The notes below the pieces were generated by a model. It had not been told where the DNA came from, ran no database searches, and worked only from the letters and a program-made list of their open reading frames with translations. Below are positions 1-6,193 of a stretch of DNA of 7,874 nucleotides, piece after piece. Each line of letters opens with the position of its first letter. The first letter of the stretch is position 1. This DNA comes from Lysobacterales bacterium. GTDB lineage: Bacteria; Pseudomonadota; Gammaproteobacteria; Xanthomonadales; SZUA-36. The stretch covers positions 1-7,874 of the forward strand of contig JARFQZ010000345.1 of the NCBI GenBank assembly GCA_029287515.1. The letters run 5' to 3'. The translations under genes and the position numbers were made by a program.

Positions 1-109
1 CTTCACTGGGGTCGCAAACCCTGATGCTGATATGTGCCCTTGGCGGATTTACCAGGCCGCTTACCAGTGCCGTGGCCATGTTTCCACCGCCGATAAAAGT
101 GATTAGCAT
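1..109 (-). CDS. proC: Pyrroline-5-carboxylate reductase, N-terminal 36 residues (runs off the window)
   Basis: Reading the minus strand from the ATG at 109-107 gives an open frame to the window edge, beginning MLITFIGGGNMATALVSGL. The FIGGGNMA stretch (residues 5-12) is the glycine-rich NAD(P)-binding turn at the start of the Rossmann fold of ProC, the cytosolic enzyme that makes the last step of proline synthesis. A hydrophobic helix and a second beta strand (ISIRVCDPS, residues 27-35) follow, as in the family. It starts 13 bases after the yggS stop in the same direction, and yggS-proC adjacency is common in gammaproteobacteria. No strong ribosome binding site is visible, so translation may be coupled to yggS. 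The other ATG overlapping the yggS stop (TAATG) hits a stop after six codons and is not used. The catalytic C-terminal part is outside the window, so intactness cannot be judged. Confidence 0.85.
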   Translation of the reverse strand, partial: MLITFIGGGNMATALVSGLVNPPRAHISIRVCDPSE

Positions 110-122
110 GCTTCGTTTACCA

Positions 123-809
123 TTACTCTGGCCTCTGTCCAAACAGGTCCGTGCCAACGCGGACCATGGTGCTGCCGTTCATTATGGCGGCTTCCAGATC
201 ACCCGACATCCCCATGGACAGAGTATCAAGTTCAAGACCGGATTGAATCAACTCCCGGTAAAGAGACTGCATTTGACGATAGCTGCCGCTTGGGTCGTGC
301 TGAACCGACGCGGCCATGGGAATCGTCATCAGGCCCCGCAGCCGAAGGCCCGGCAGGGCGTGTGCGGCAGTGGCCAGGTCCATGACTTCTTCCGGCATGG
401 CGCCGGCCTTCTGGGGTTCGCGGTCTATGTTCACCTGCAGGCAGATGTTGAGGTCCGGCAGGCTCGCGGGTCGCTGTTTAGAGAGCCGGTTCAGGATCTT
501 GATCCGGTCTGCACTTTGTACCCACTGGAAATGCCGGGCGACATCGGCGGTTTTATTCGATTGCAGCGGACCGATGAAATGCCATTCAATGCTGTTCTCC
601 CGTAGTTGATCCATTTTTGCGAGCGCTTCCTGCACATAGTTTTCACCGAAACAAACCTGCCCAAGGTCATGAAGCGCCCGGATTCGTTCCACGGGATGCC
701 TTTTACTGACCGCCAGGATGACGATCCCGGAGGGGTTTCTGCCCGCCTTTTTGCAGGCCGATCCGACCCTTGCACGAACATTATTAAGATTTTCTTTTAA
801 GTTATTCAT
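123..809 (-). CDS. yggS: YggS/PLPBP family pyridoxal 5'-phosphate homeostasis protein
   Basis: This cytosolic PLP-binding protein of the alanine-racemase-like barrel fold has no known enzymatic turnover and helps keep free PLP and amino-acid pools balanced. With the ATG at 809 the product is 228 residues, typical of the family. The PLP lysine falls at K36 in ILAVSK, the same number as in E. coli YggS. Other family signatures follow in order: FGENYVQE (54-61), HFIGPLQSNK (77-86), LRGLMTIP (157-164), SMGMSGDLEAAI (198-209) and VRVGTDLFG (216-224). The frame is open upstream to a further ATG at 875, which would add 22 unconserved residues. I reject that start because it gives an atypical length and a TTGACA promoter-like hexamer lies within the extension. 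The ribosome binding site before 809 is weak. The gene is divergent from pilT and probably co-transcribed with proC. Confidence 0.95.
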   Translation of the reverse strand: MNNLKENLNNVRARVGSACKKAGRNPSGIVILAVSKRHPVERIRALHDLGQVCFGENYVQEALAKMDQLRENSIEWHFIGPLQSNKTADVARHFQWVQSADRIKILNRLSKQRPASLPDLNICLQVNIDREPQKAGAMPEEVMDLATAAHALPGLRLRGLMTIPMAASVQHDPSGSYRQMQSLYRELIQSGLELDTLSMGMSGDLEAAIMNGSTMVRVGTDLFGQRPE

Positions 810-831
810 CTTGCAGGAAGACTGTGCTTGT

Positions 832-862
832 TCTATGGTTATACGTGGCGCGTAATTGTCAA
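832..862 (-). promoter_or_regulatory. Possible yggS-proC promoter
   Basis: On the minus strand a perfect -35 hexamer TTGACA lies at 862-857. TATAAC follows at 843-838, but only 13 bases away, which is short for sigma-70. CATAGA at 837-832 is 19 bases away. Neither spacing is ideal, so this is tentative. Its place inside the alternative N-terminal extension of yggS supports the start at 809. Confidence 0.3.
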
Positions 863-923
863 GGACTGGAAACATGCATCCTGGTTAGATCGCTGGTGTA
901 TTGTAACGCGGCCAGGTAGTTTC

Positions 924-930
924 AAGGAGA
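924..930 (+). promoter_or_regulatory. pilT ribosome binding site
   Basis: AAGGAGA ends four bases before the ATG at 935. It is a strong Shine-Dalgarno sequence and fixes the pilT start. No convincing sigma-70 or sigma-54 promoter was found for this operon in the 125-bp divergent gap. Confidence 0.75.
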
Positions 931-934
931 GAAA

Positions 935-1972
935 ATGGATATTGCTGAGCTGCTCGCTTTTTCGGTAAAAAACAACGCCTCGGATTTGCACCTTTCATCC
1001 GGGCTACCACCCATGATTCGAGTGGATGGGGACATTCGCCGGCTGACATTGCCTGCGCTGGATACGGCCCAGCTGCAGGAGCTGATTTATTCCACCATGA
1101 GTGATCAGCATCGGCGTGATTTCGAAGCCAACCTCGAAGTCGACTACTCCTATGCTGTCCAGGGGCTGGCCCGTTTCCGTGTCAACTGTTTCCATCATGA
1201 CCGTGGTGTAGGTGGCGCATTCAGAACCATTCCCGATACGGTATGGACGCTTGAAGACATCGGTGCGCCGCCTATTTTCAGGGACATCATTGATGCTCCC
1301 CGTGGATTGATCCTGATGACAGGCCCAACGGGTTCAGGTAAATCCACCACGCTGGCGGCGATGATCGATCACCTCAACAACCAGGTCGAAGGCCACGTGC
1401 TGACGATCGAAGATCCGATCGAATTCGTGCACCGCAGTAAAAAATGCGTCATCAACCAACGCGAGTTACATCGCGATACCCACGGTTTCAACCAGGCTCT
1501 GAGAGCGGCTCTGCGTGAGGACCCGGATATCATACTGGTCGGCGAAATGCGCGATGTGGAAACCATTCGCCTGGCGCTCACAGCGGCGGAGACCGGCCAT
1601 CTCGTGTTCTCCACGCTACATACCAGTTCGGCGCCAAAAACCGTAGACAGGATTATCGACGTATTTCCGGCCGGTGAGAAATCAATGGTGCGATCCATGC
1701 TTTCGGAATCGCTGCGGGCCGTTATTACCCAAACACTTTTGAAACGGATCGGTGGAGGCCGTGTGGCTGCCTGGGAAATCATGGTGGCGACGCCGGCGAT
1801 CCGGAACCTGATCAGGGAAGACAAGGTGGCGCAGATGTACTCGGCCATCCAGACCGGCCAGAATGTCGGAATGCAAACGCTTGACCAGGCTCTCGAAGCG
1901 CTCATTGCGCGCGGTATCATCAACAAGATCGAGGCCGCCAGGCGGGCTGTCGACAAGAAGATGTTCCAGTAG
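935..1972 (+). CDS. pilT: Type IV pilus twitching motility ATPase PilT
   Basis: PilT is the hexameric secretion-ATPase-superfamily motor at the cytoplasmic base of the type IV pilus. It drives pilus retraction for twitching motility, surface sensing and DNA uptake. The 345-residue product is the usual length. The N-terminal PAS-like domain contains ASDLHLSSGLPPMIRVDG (residues 15-32). The ATPase core has Walker A GPTGSGKST (130-138), the Asp box TIEDPIEF (157-164), Walker B DIILVGEMRD (198-207) and the His box TGHLVFSTLHT (220-230). The C-terminal AIRNL motif (288-292), known to be needed for retraction in PilT, is intact. A strong ribosome binding site precedes the ATG. pilU starts 13 bases downstream by the start preferred here, so the two are almost certainly co-transcribed and translated together. 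Confidence 0.97.
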   Translation: MDIAELLAFSVKNNASDLHLSSGLPPMIRVDGDIRRLTLPALDTAQLQELIYSTMSDQHRRDFEANLEVDYSYAVQGLARFRVNCFHHDRGVGGAFRTIPDTVWTLEDIGAPPIFRDIIDAPRGLILMTGPTGSGKSTTLAAMIDHLNNQVEGHVLTIEDPIEFVHRSKKCVINQRELHRDTHGFNQALRAALREDPDIILVGEMRDVETIRLALTAAETGHLVFSTLHTSSAPKTVDRIIDVFPAGEKSMVRSMLSESLRAVITQTLLKRIGGGRVAAWEIMVATPAIRNLIREDKVAQMYSAIQTGQNVGMQTLDQALEALIARGIINKIEAARRAVDKKMFQ

Positions 1973-1976
1973 GAGG
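1971..1976 (+). promoter_or_regulatory. pilU ribosome binding site, overlapping the pilT stop
   Basis: AGGAGG overlaps the last two bases of the pilT TAG. It lies one base from the ATG at 1978 but seven bases from the ATG at 1984. Normal Shine-Dalgarno spacing therefore favours 1984 as the real pilU start. Confidence 0.7.
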
Positions 1977-1983
1977 CATGAAT

Positions 1984-3111
1984 ATGAAAGTCATTGACAA
2001 CTGGTTGAAGCAATTACATGACGAGGTCGGGTCCGACTTGTTCGTCACGGCTGATGCGCCTCCGTGCATCAAGGTTCATGGCAAGATCAAACCCATTACC
2101 ACGGACCTGTTGACAGCCGAAAAATGCAGGGAGATTGTGCTTAGCCTGATGGGTGAAAGACAGAAAGAAGAGTTCAGGAATACCCAGGAATTGCAGTTTG
2201 CATACTCGCTGGGCCCGGATGTGCGTTACAGGATCAGTGCATTCGTTCAGCAGGGCCAGACCGGAATGGTGTGCAGGCGAATTGAGACCCGCATCCCGAA
2301 TTTTGAAGAGCTGGGTTGTCCGGATGCGATGTCCGAACTGGCGCTTGAAAAACGCGGAATCATATTGTTCGTGGGCGCCACCGGTACCGGTAAATCGACC
2401 TCTATGGCGGCGATGGTGGGTTATCGTAACCAGCGCATGACCGGGCATATCATCACGATCGAGGATCCGATCGAGTACGTCCATCAGCACGGTAAAAGCC
2501 TGGTCACCCAGCGTGAAGTCGGAATCGACACCGAATCATTCGAGGTAGCGCTGAGAAACACCTTGCGACAGGCGCCTGACGTGATCCTGATCGGCGAGGT
2601 GCGTACCCGTGAAACGATGGAACACGCCATTACATTTTCCGAAACGGGTCACCTGGTGCTTGCCACTCTGCATGCCAACAATGCCAACCAGGCAATGGAC
2701 CGTATTCTCCACTTCTTCCCGGAGGATCAGCGCGAACAGATTCTGCTGGACCTCTCGTTCAACCTCAAGGCGACCATCGCCCAGCAGCTGATTCCGTCGG
2801 TGGACGGCTCGCGCCGGTGGGCCGCATTCGAAGTGTTGCTGGCGACCCCGTTGATCAAGGATCTCATCCGCAAGGGCGAGATCGATGAACTGAAACTCGT
2901 CATGCGGGATTCGGGGCATCACGGCATGATTACGTTCGACCAATGCATGTTCAATATGTACAAAGAAGGAAAAATTTCCTACGATGATGCATTGCGCCAT
3001 GCTGATTCCGCGAACGAGGTCAGGCTCATGATCAAGCTGGATGAAGGCGGTGACGCCGAGACCCTCGCAAAAGGACTGGAGGGCGTCGAAGTTCTGGGAG
3101 ACCAATTCTAG
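1984..3111 (+). CDS. pilU: PilT-dependent type IV pilus retraction ATPase PilU
   Basis: PilU is a PilT paralogue that acts together with PilT at the pilus base and adds retraction force. From the ATG at 1984 the protein is 375 residues (377 from the in-frame ATG at 1978). It is longer than PilT because of a C-terminal extension (about residues 340-375, containing ADSANEVRLMIKL) that is normal for PilU. Motifs, numbered from 1984: N-terminal DLFVTADAPPCIKVHGKI (18-35), Walker A GATGTGKS (131-138), Asp box TIEDPIEYVH (158-167), Walker B DVILIGEVR (199-207) and the His box TGHLVLATLHAN (221-232). At the place of the PilT AIRNL motif it has LIKDL (290-294), which fits PilU rather than a second PilT. 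The response regulator begins three bases after the stop. Family assignment is firm; the exact start is a choice between two ATGs. Confidence 0.95.
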   Translation: MKVIDNWLKQLHDEVGSDLFVTADAPPCIKVHGKIKPITTDLLTAEKCREIVLSLMGERQKEEFRNTQELQFAYSLGPDVRYRISAFVQQGQTGMVCRRIETRIPNFEELGCPDAMSELALEKRGIILFVGATGTGKSTSMAAMVGYRNQRMTGHIITIEDPIEYVHQHGKSLVTQREVGIDTESFEVALRNTLRQAPDVILIGEVRTRETMEHAITFSETGHLVLATLHANNANQAMDRILHFFPEDQREQILLDLSFNLKATIAQQLIPSVDGSRRWAAFEVLLATPLIKDLIRKGEIDELKLVMRDSGHHGMITFDQCMFNMYKEGKISYDDALRHADSANEVRLMIKLDEGGDAETLAKGLEGVEVLGDQF

Positions 3112-3114
3112 TCA

Positions 3115-3801
3115 ATGCGCGTACTGATCATTGAAGACAATCCGGACATCGCCGCAAACCTTGGCGATTACCTGGAGGATCACGGCCACACGGTGGATTT
3201 TGCAGGGGACGGCGTAACCGGCCTCCACTTGGCTGTGGTCAACGAATTCGATGCCATCGTGCTGGATCTGGCCTTGCCCGGAATGGACGGGCTGGACGTC
3301 TGCCGCAAGCTTCGTTCTGAAGCGGGCAAGGACACCCCGGTGTTGATGCTTACGGCCCGGGACCGCCTGGAAGACAAGCTCGCCGGTTTTGAAACAGGGG
3401 CCGATGACTACCTTGTGAAGCCTTTCGAATTGCAGGAAGTCGCAGCCCGCCTCAACGTCCTGGCAGGGCGGGGACGCCGGAAAAAACGCCGTGAACTGAA
3501 CGTCGGAGACCTCAGCTATAACCTGGATACTCTCAATGTCCGGCGCGGCGACCAGGATATTTACCTTAATCCTATCGGTCTGAAATTGTTGCACTGCCTG
3601 ATGGACGCCTCACCCAACGTGGTTTCCCGAGCGGAACTGGAAATGGAAGTCTGGGGTGAAGAAATGCCGGACAGCGACAGCCTCAGGGTTCACATTCACT
3701 CCCTTCGCAGCGCGATCGACAAGCCGTTTGGCAGCAACATGATCCAAACCCGCCACGGAATCGGCTACCGCCTGGTCGAGCCGGATGCTTTATCGTCGTA
3801 G
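3115..3801 (+). CDS. OmpR/PhoB-family response regulator
   Basis: This 228-residue two-domain transcription regulator has a receiver domain at about residues 1-118, with the acidic pair E7/D8, phospho-acceptor D51 in VLDLALPGMDG, the switch threonine T80 and the conserved K102 in LVKPF. A basic linker (RRKKRR, 121-126) leads to a winged-helix DNA-binding domain (about 127-222) ending in the typical RHGIGYRLVE. All residues needed for phosphorylation are present. It starts three bases after the pilU stop and overlaps its kinase by 17 bases, so kinase and regulator are an obvious pair. No good Shine-Dalgarno sits at the proper distance (a GGGAG lies 14 bases upstream), suggesting translation coupled to pilU. 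The DNA target is unknown. Placement after pilT-pilU suggests, but does not prove, a role in pilus or surface-associated regulation. Confidence 0.92.
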   Translation: MRVLIIEDNPDIAANLGDYLEDHGHTVDFAGDGVTGLHLAVVNEFDAIVLDLALPGMDGLDVCRKLRSEAGKDTPVLMLTARDRLEDKLAGFETGADDYLVKPFELQEVAARLNVLAGRGRRKKRRELNVGDLSYNLDTLNVRRGDQDIYLNPIGLKLLHCLMDASPNVVSRAELEMEVWGEEMPDSDSLRVHIHSLRSAIDKPFGSNMIQTRHGIGYRLVEPDALSS

Positions 3802-5062
3802 GCTCCGCAGCCGGATCATTCTCTATTTCATGGTGCTCGGAACGTTACTGAGCGCACTTTTCGCCATCAGCACGCTGGCGCTGCAGAATTACCTCGAGGA
3901 CCAATTAATTGGCGCGACGCTTGCGCGGGAACTAGACGACTATGTGGGCCAGCTCAGAATTGACCCCTCAGTCGTGGAGCCTTTTTATACGCGAATCCAG
4001 GGTTACATCACGCGTCCCGGCGATCCCAACCAGACCGTCAGTGCCGAGGTCAGGGGTCTGCCTTCCGGCGTGCATGACGTGAACATTGCCGGCGGTATTT
4101 TCAAGGCGGCCATTCGCAAGGAGGAGGATCTCTGGGCATTCCTTATTTACGATGTCAGTGATAACCAGAGAATCAAGCGGCAGCTTATTGTTGCGTTGAT
4201 AGGGGTTGTGCTGGTGTTTTCGGTCCTGTCATTCATGCTGGGCGCCTGGTCTTCCCGGCGGGTTATGAAACCTGTTACAGATCTTGCAGCCCGCCTGGAT
4301 ACCCTGAGCGAGGAAAGCAAACCTGAGGCTCTTTCCCATCATTTCGCCGACGACGAAGTGGGGCAACTGGCGAACGCCCTGGACAGTTACGCGGAAAGGC
4401 TGCACCACCTGGTCGAACGTGACCGGGAGTTCAACGCAGATGTCAGCCATGAGCTCAGGTCGCCCCTGACGGTTATCACGGGCGCCACCGAACTTCTGCT
4501 GGCCCAGCCTGACCTCGACCCCAAGATTCGCACTCGCTTGCTGCGCATTGCACGAGCTGCCCGCCAGTCCGCCGACATTACCACCGCCTTGCTTCACATG
4601 GTGCGCGCGGAGCAGGGGATCGACAAAGAGAGTACGGCCCACAATATAGGGCGGATTGTCGGTGAGGTTGTGCATCTGTACGAACCCCTGGTTGGAAACA
4701 AGCCTCTGGTGCTTCGCGTCGTCGAGTACGACAAGGTCAGCGTGATTGCACCGGAAGCCGTCGTCGCGGTCACGGTGGGCAACCTGATCGGCAATGCCAT
4801 GAGATACACTTCAGAAGGTGAAGTGGTGATCACCATCGGCAACGGACGAGTGACAATCGAGGACACCGGCCCGGGTATTCCTGAAGAGGACCTCGACCGG
4901 GTATTTGACCGGCATTACCGGGGCCAGAACATTGCCGGCAAGGGTGCAGGCCTTGGCCTCGCCATCGTCAAGAGACTCTGTGAGCTTTACGGCTGGTCGA
5001 TCCATTTCAGTAATCGGAAAGAAGGTGGTTTGTGTGCCGAATTAAGATTTTTCGGAGAATGA
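3785..5062 (+). CDS. Membrane sensor histidine kinase, partner of the upstream regulator
   Basis: This is a 425-residue inner-membrane kinase. A basic N-terminus (RRRLRSR) precedes transmembrane segment 1 at about residues 11-33. A periplasmic sensor region of roughly 100 residues follows, then transmembrane segment 2 at about 134-155. A HAMP linker (RRVMKPVTDLAARL and on, 158-210) leads to the HisKA dimerisation domain, with phospho-accepting H222 in SHELRSPLT. The HATPase domain has the N box around N333 and N336 (GNLIGNAMRYT), G1 EDTGPGIP (359-366) and G2 GAGLGLAIV (387-395). All catalytic motifs are intact, so it should autophosphorylate and pass phosphate to D51 of the regulator. The sensor region matches no ligand domain I recognise. 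The start ATG lies within the end of the regulator gene, giving a 17-base overlap and translational coupling. Confidence 0.92.
   Translation: MLYRRRLRSRIILYFMVLGTLLSALFAISTLALQNYLEDQLIGATLARELDDYVGQLRIDPSVVEPFYTRIQGYITRPGDPNQTVSAEVRGLPSGVHDVNIAGGIFKAAIRKEEDLWAFLIYDVSDNQRIKRQLIVALIGVVLVFSVLSFMLGAWSSRRVMKPVTDLAARLDTLSEESKPEALSHHFADDEVGQLANALDSYAERLHHLVERDREFNADVSHELRSPLTVITGATELLLAQPDLDPKIRTRLLRIARAARQSADITTALLHMVRAEQGIDKESTAHNIGRIVGEVVHLYEPLVGNKPLVLRVVEYDKVSVIAPEAVVAVTVGNLIGNAMRYTSEGEVVITIGNGRVTIEDTGPGIPEEDLDRVFDRHYRGQNIAGKGAGLGLAIVKRLCELYGWSIHFSNRKEGGLCAELRFFGE
5053..5058 (+). promoter_or_regulatory. Ribosome binding site for the zinc-ribbon gene
   Basis: CGGAGA lies inside the last codons of the kinase gene, five bases before the ATG at 5064. 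It supports this start and tight coupling, with only one base between the two genes. Confidence 0.6.
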
Positions 5063-5063
5063 G

Positions 5064-5441
5064 ATGAGTATTATTTCCTGCCCCGAATGCAACAAGCAGA
5101 TTTCCAGCAGGGCAGCATTATGCAGTTACTGTGGATTTCAGCTCGGGGACGTCACCGAGCAGGACCTGGAAATATTCCGCGCCAGAAAATTGCGCGACCG
5201 TATCTACAGGCTGAACATGGTCAGCTACCTGGTCATTACGGTGTTCATTGCAGGGTTCGGGTGGTACTGGTGGGATTCCCGCGGCTTCAGTCAACTGTCG
5301 TCAATCGGTCCTTTTGTCCTTATGGGCCTGGCAGCAATCGCCTACCTGGTCGTGCGCGCCCTGTTGTTCCGCGCCCGCCAGCAAAGAAAAGCCATGCGAG
5401 CCAAGCGCCAATTAAGTAACGAACTACGAAAGAACCTCTAA
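5064..5441 (+). CDS. Small zinc-ribbon membrane protein of unknown function
   Basis: The 125-residue product opens with a compact zinc ribbon: CPEC (C6, C9) and CSYCG (C20, C23) form a four-cysteine metal site. A charged helix (about 31-48, rich in Asp, Glu and Arg) follows, then two probable membrane segments at about 52-70 and 81-102. A strongly basic C-terminal tail (RARQQRKAMRAKRQ and on) should stay in the cytoplasm by the positive-inside rule, leaving a short periplasmic hairpin. It starts one base after the histidine kinase stop with a good ribosome binding site, so it is the last gene of the pilT-pilU-regulator-kinase operon. I do not recognise a named family. Zinc-ribbon plus membrane-helix proteins are widespread and mostly uncharacterised. 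A role as an accessory of the kinase or the pilus base is inference from position only. Confidence 0.85.
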   Translation: MSIISCPECNKQISSRAALCSYCGFQLGDVTEQDLEIFRARKLRDRIYRLNMVSYLVITVFIAGFGWYWWDSRGFSQLSSIGPFVLMGLAAIAYLVVRALLFRARQQRKAMRAKRQLSNELRKNL

Positions 5442-5442
5442 A

Positions 5443-5454
5443 GAGCAGGGAGCG
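5443..5454 (+). repeat. Isolated copy of the repeat's right-flank motif
   Basis: The 12-mer GAGCAGGGAGCG occurs here immediately after the zinc-ribbon gene stop. It recurs exactly at 5482-5493 as the right flank of hairpin copy 1, and with one inserted A at 5629-5641 in copy 2. It looks like the remnant of a further repeat unit. The GCGAAGC just inside it (5452-5458) is itself a short sequence known to form a very stable DNA mini-hairpin. Confidence 0.55.
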
Positions 5455-5455
5455 A

Positions 5456-5493
5456 AGCCGCCTTCCACAGCGTAGCTGTGGGAGCAGGGAGCG
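5456..5493 (+). repeat. REP-like palindromic repeat, copy 1
   Basis: A perfect 7-bp stem, CCACAGC at 5465-5471 with GCTGTGG at 5475-5481, closes on a GTA loop. The 35 bases 5456-5490 match 5603-5637 (copy 2) with one difference, the middle loop base (T against C). The element follows the pilT-operon's last gene and could stop transcription or protect the mRNA 3' end. There is no downstream T run, so it is not a standard intrinsic terminator. Confidence 0.85.
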
Positions 5494-5515
5494 CAGGCAT
5501 AGAGGGAAGTGCGGT

Positions 5516-5530
5516 TTCGCCGCAGGCGAA
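5516..5530 (+). repeat. Hairpin with GCA triloop between repeat copies
   Basis: TTCGCC (5516-5521) pairs perfectly with GGCGAA (5525-5530) around a GCA loop. The stem sequence is unrelated to copies 1 and 2, but the architecture is the same: a six- to seven-pair stem with a three-base G-N-A loop. Confidence 0.7.
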
Positions 5531-5567
5531 GAAGCGCTGACCGTCTGCCGTCGCGCGCGAGACCTAT

Positions 5568-5582
5568 GTCCGCGGAGCGGAC
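5568..5582 (+). repeat. Hairpin with GGA triloop between repeat copies
   Basis: GTCCGC (5568-5573) pairs perfectly with GCGGAC (5577-5582) around a GGA loop. It lies six bases before the conserved left flank of copy 2 (AACGCCG at 5588). Together with the neighbouring hairpins it makes four perfect triloop palindromes within 165 bases. Confidence 0.7.
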
Positions 5583-5587
5583 TCCTG

Positions 5588-5647
5588 AACGCCGTTGAGT
5601 GCAGCCGCCTTCCACAGCGCAGCTGTGGGAGCAGGGAAGCGAAACTC
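5588..5647 (+). repeat. REP-like palindromic repeat, copy 2 (left arm of an inverted pair)
   Basis: The core stem is CCACAGC (5612-5618), GCA loop, GCTGTGG (5622-5628). The left flank 5588-5613 matches the minus strand of 6249-6224 with two transitions in 26 bases. The right flank GAGCAGGGAAGC matches exactly, and the next seven bases match with two differences. The element lies just 3' of the minus-strand secreted-protein gene (stop at 5654). No T run follows on either strand, so a classical terminator role is not supported. Confidence 0.85.
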
Positions 5648-5653
5648 TTTAAT

Positions 5654-6148
5654 CTACTGGATGCGCTTTACACGGCAATCTTCATCAAACCCTTCTATGC
5701 TCAACCGCCAGGTTCCAAACATTCCGGGCTCGATTACTACAGCGGGGTTTTTAATTTCCTTGGTGTAGAACTTGTCCTTGTCCGACTGCACCCAGACCTG
5801 GCCGTTTTTCAACTTGAAGGTGGTCTGGCCGTCCCAGCCGCTGAACTTGCCGACCAGGTTACTGGTAATGGTTGTTCTTTCCTGTTCTTCTTCGGATTCT
5901 TCTACCTGATCGTCATCACCGGGATTATCAGAGTCTGCAGGGGTGCTTTTCCGTGTCGCCAGTGTTGCCAGTGAGCGGGCGTGAATCCAGGCATTGAGAG
6001 AATCAAGTTCAGATTGAGACAGTTTGTCCAGGCCGGCCGCGGAAAATTCTTTACCCGTCATTTGCTCCTCAAGTGAAGAAAAGCCTTCGGCGGCAAAAAT
6101 TGAAATGGAGACCAGCAGGGATATAAAAGCAATCAAATACTTGTTCAT
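5654..6148 (-). CDS. Secreted or periplasmic protein of unknown function
   Basis: The 164-residue product starts with a clear signal peptide (MNKYLIAFISLLVSISIFA, cleavage probably near residues 19-21). A first small module, EEQMTGKEFSAAGLDKLSQSEL (27-48), resembles the 'M-T-x-x-E-F-x-A-A-G-L-x-K-L-S' segment I recall from uncharacterised gammaproteobacterial secreted proteins. A flexible, very acidic linker follows (about 69-91). The C-terminal module (about 93-164), with FSGWDGQTTFKLKNGQVW and a KRIQ end, reads as a small beta-rich domain. One cysteine (C158) remains in the mature protein. A weak AAGG ribosome site precedes the ATG by eight bases. The gene is flanked on both sides by inverted copies of the palindromic repeat. 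No enzymatic motif is visible, and I cannot name a function. Confidence 0.85.
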   Translation of the reverse strand: MNKYLIAFISLLVSISIFAAEGFSSLEEQMTGKEFSAAGLDKLSQSELDSLNAWIHARSLATLATRKSTPADSDNPGDDDQVEESEEEQERTTITSNLVGKFSGWDGQTTFKLKNGQVWVQSDKDKFYTKEIKNPAVVIEPGMFGTWRLSIEGFDEDCRVKRIQ

Positions 6149-6193
6149 TTCTAAACCTTGATCGAGCGAAACGGCGCAAGTCTAACATGAATG

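Noticed and set aside
24..605. 193-codon plus-strand frame across proC and yggS
   Set aside because: It runs antisense to YggS, whose motifs are unmistakable, and its translation shows no domain.
856..890. pilT promoter with TTGTCA as -35
   Set aside because: No -10 match lies 16-18 bases downstream (the nearest, TTAGAT, is 23 bases away), and no GG-N10-GC sigma-54 pattern was found.
1369..2013. Long open frame opposite pilT (214 codons, minus strand)
   Set aside because: It is antisense to a firmly identified gene, has no recognisable domain or ribosome site, and arises from the codon bias of pilT. The frames opposite pilU (2014-2490, 2536-3105) and the regulator (3112-3594) are rejected for the same reason.
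5465..5481. Intrinsic terminator after the pilT operon
   Set aside because: The hairpin is perfect, but no T run follows on either strand. A rho-independent terminator is not supported, although the hairpin might still affect mRNA ends.
5551..5560. TCGCGCGCGA palindrome as an operator
   Set aside because: It is a simple CG alternation of ten bases within the repeat patch, with no nearby promoter. Chance is a sufficient explanation.
5424..5615. 63-codon minus-strand frame
   Set aside because: It consists almost entirely of the palindromic repeat patch. The Arg/Cys-rich translation is typical of repeat DNA read by chance.
5456..5640. CRISPR array
   Set aside because: There are only two direct repeats, 147 bases apart, with other hairpins between them and no regular spacer length.
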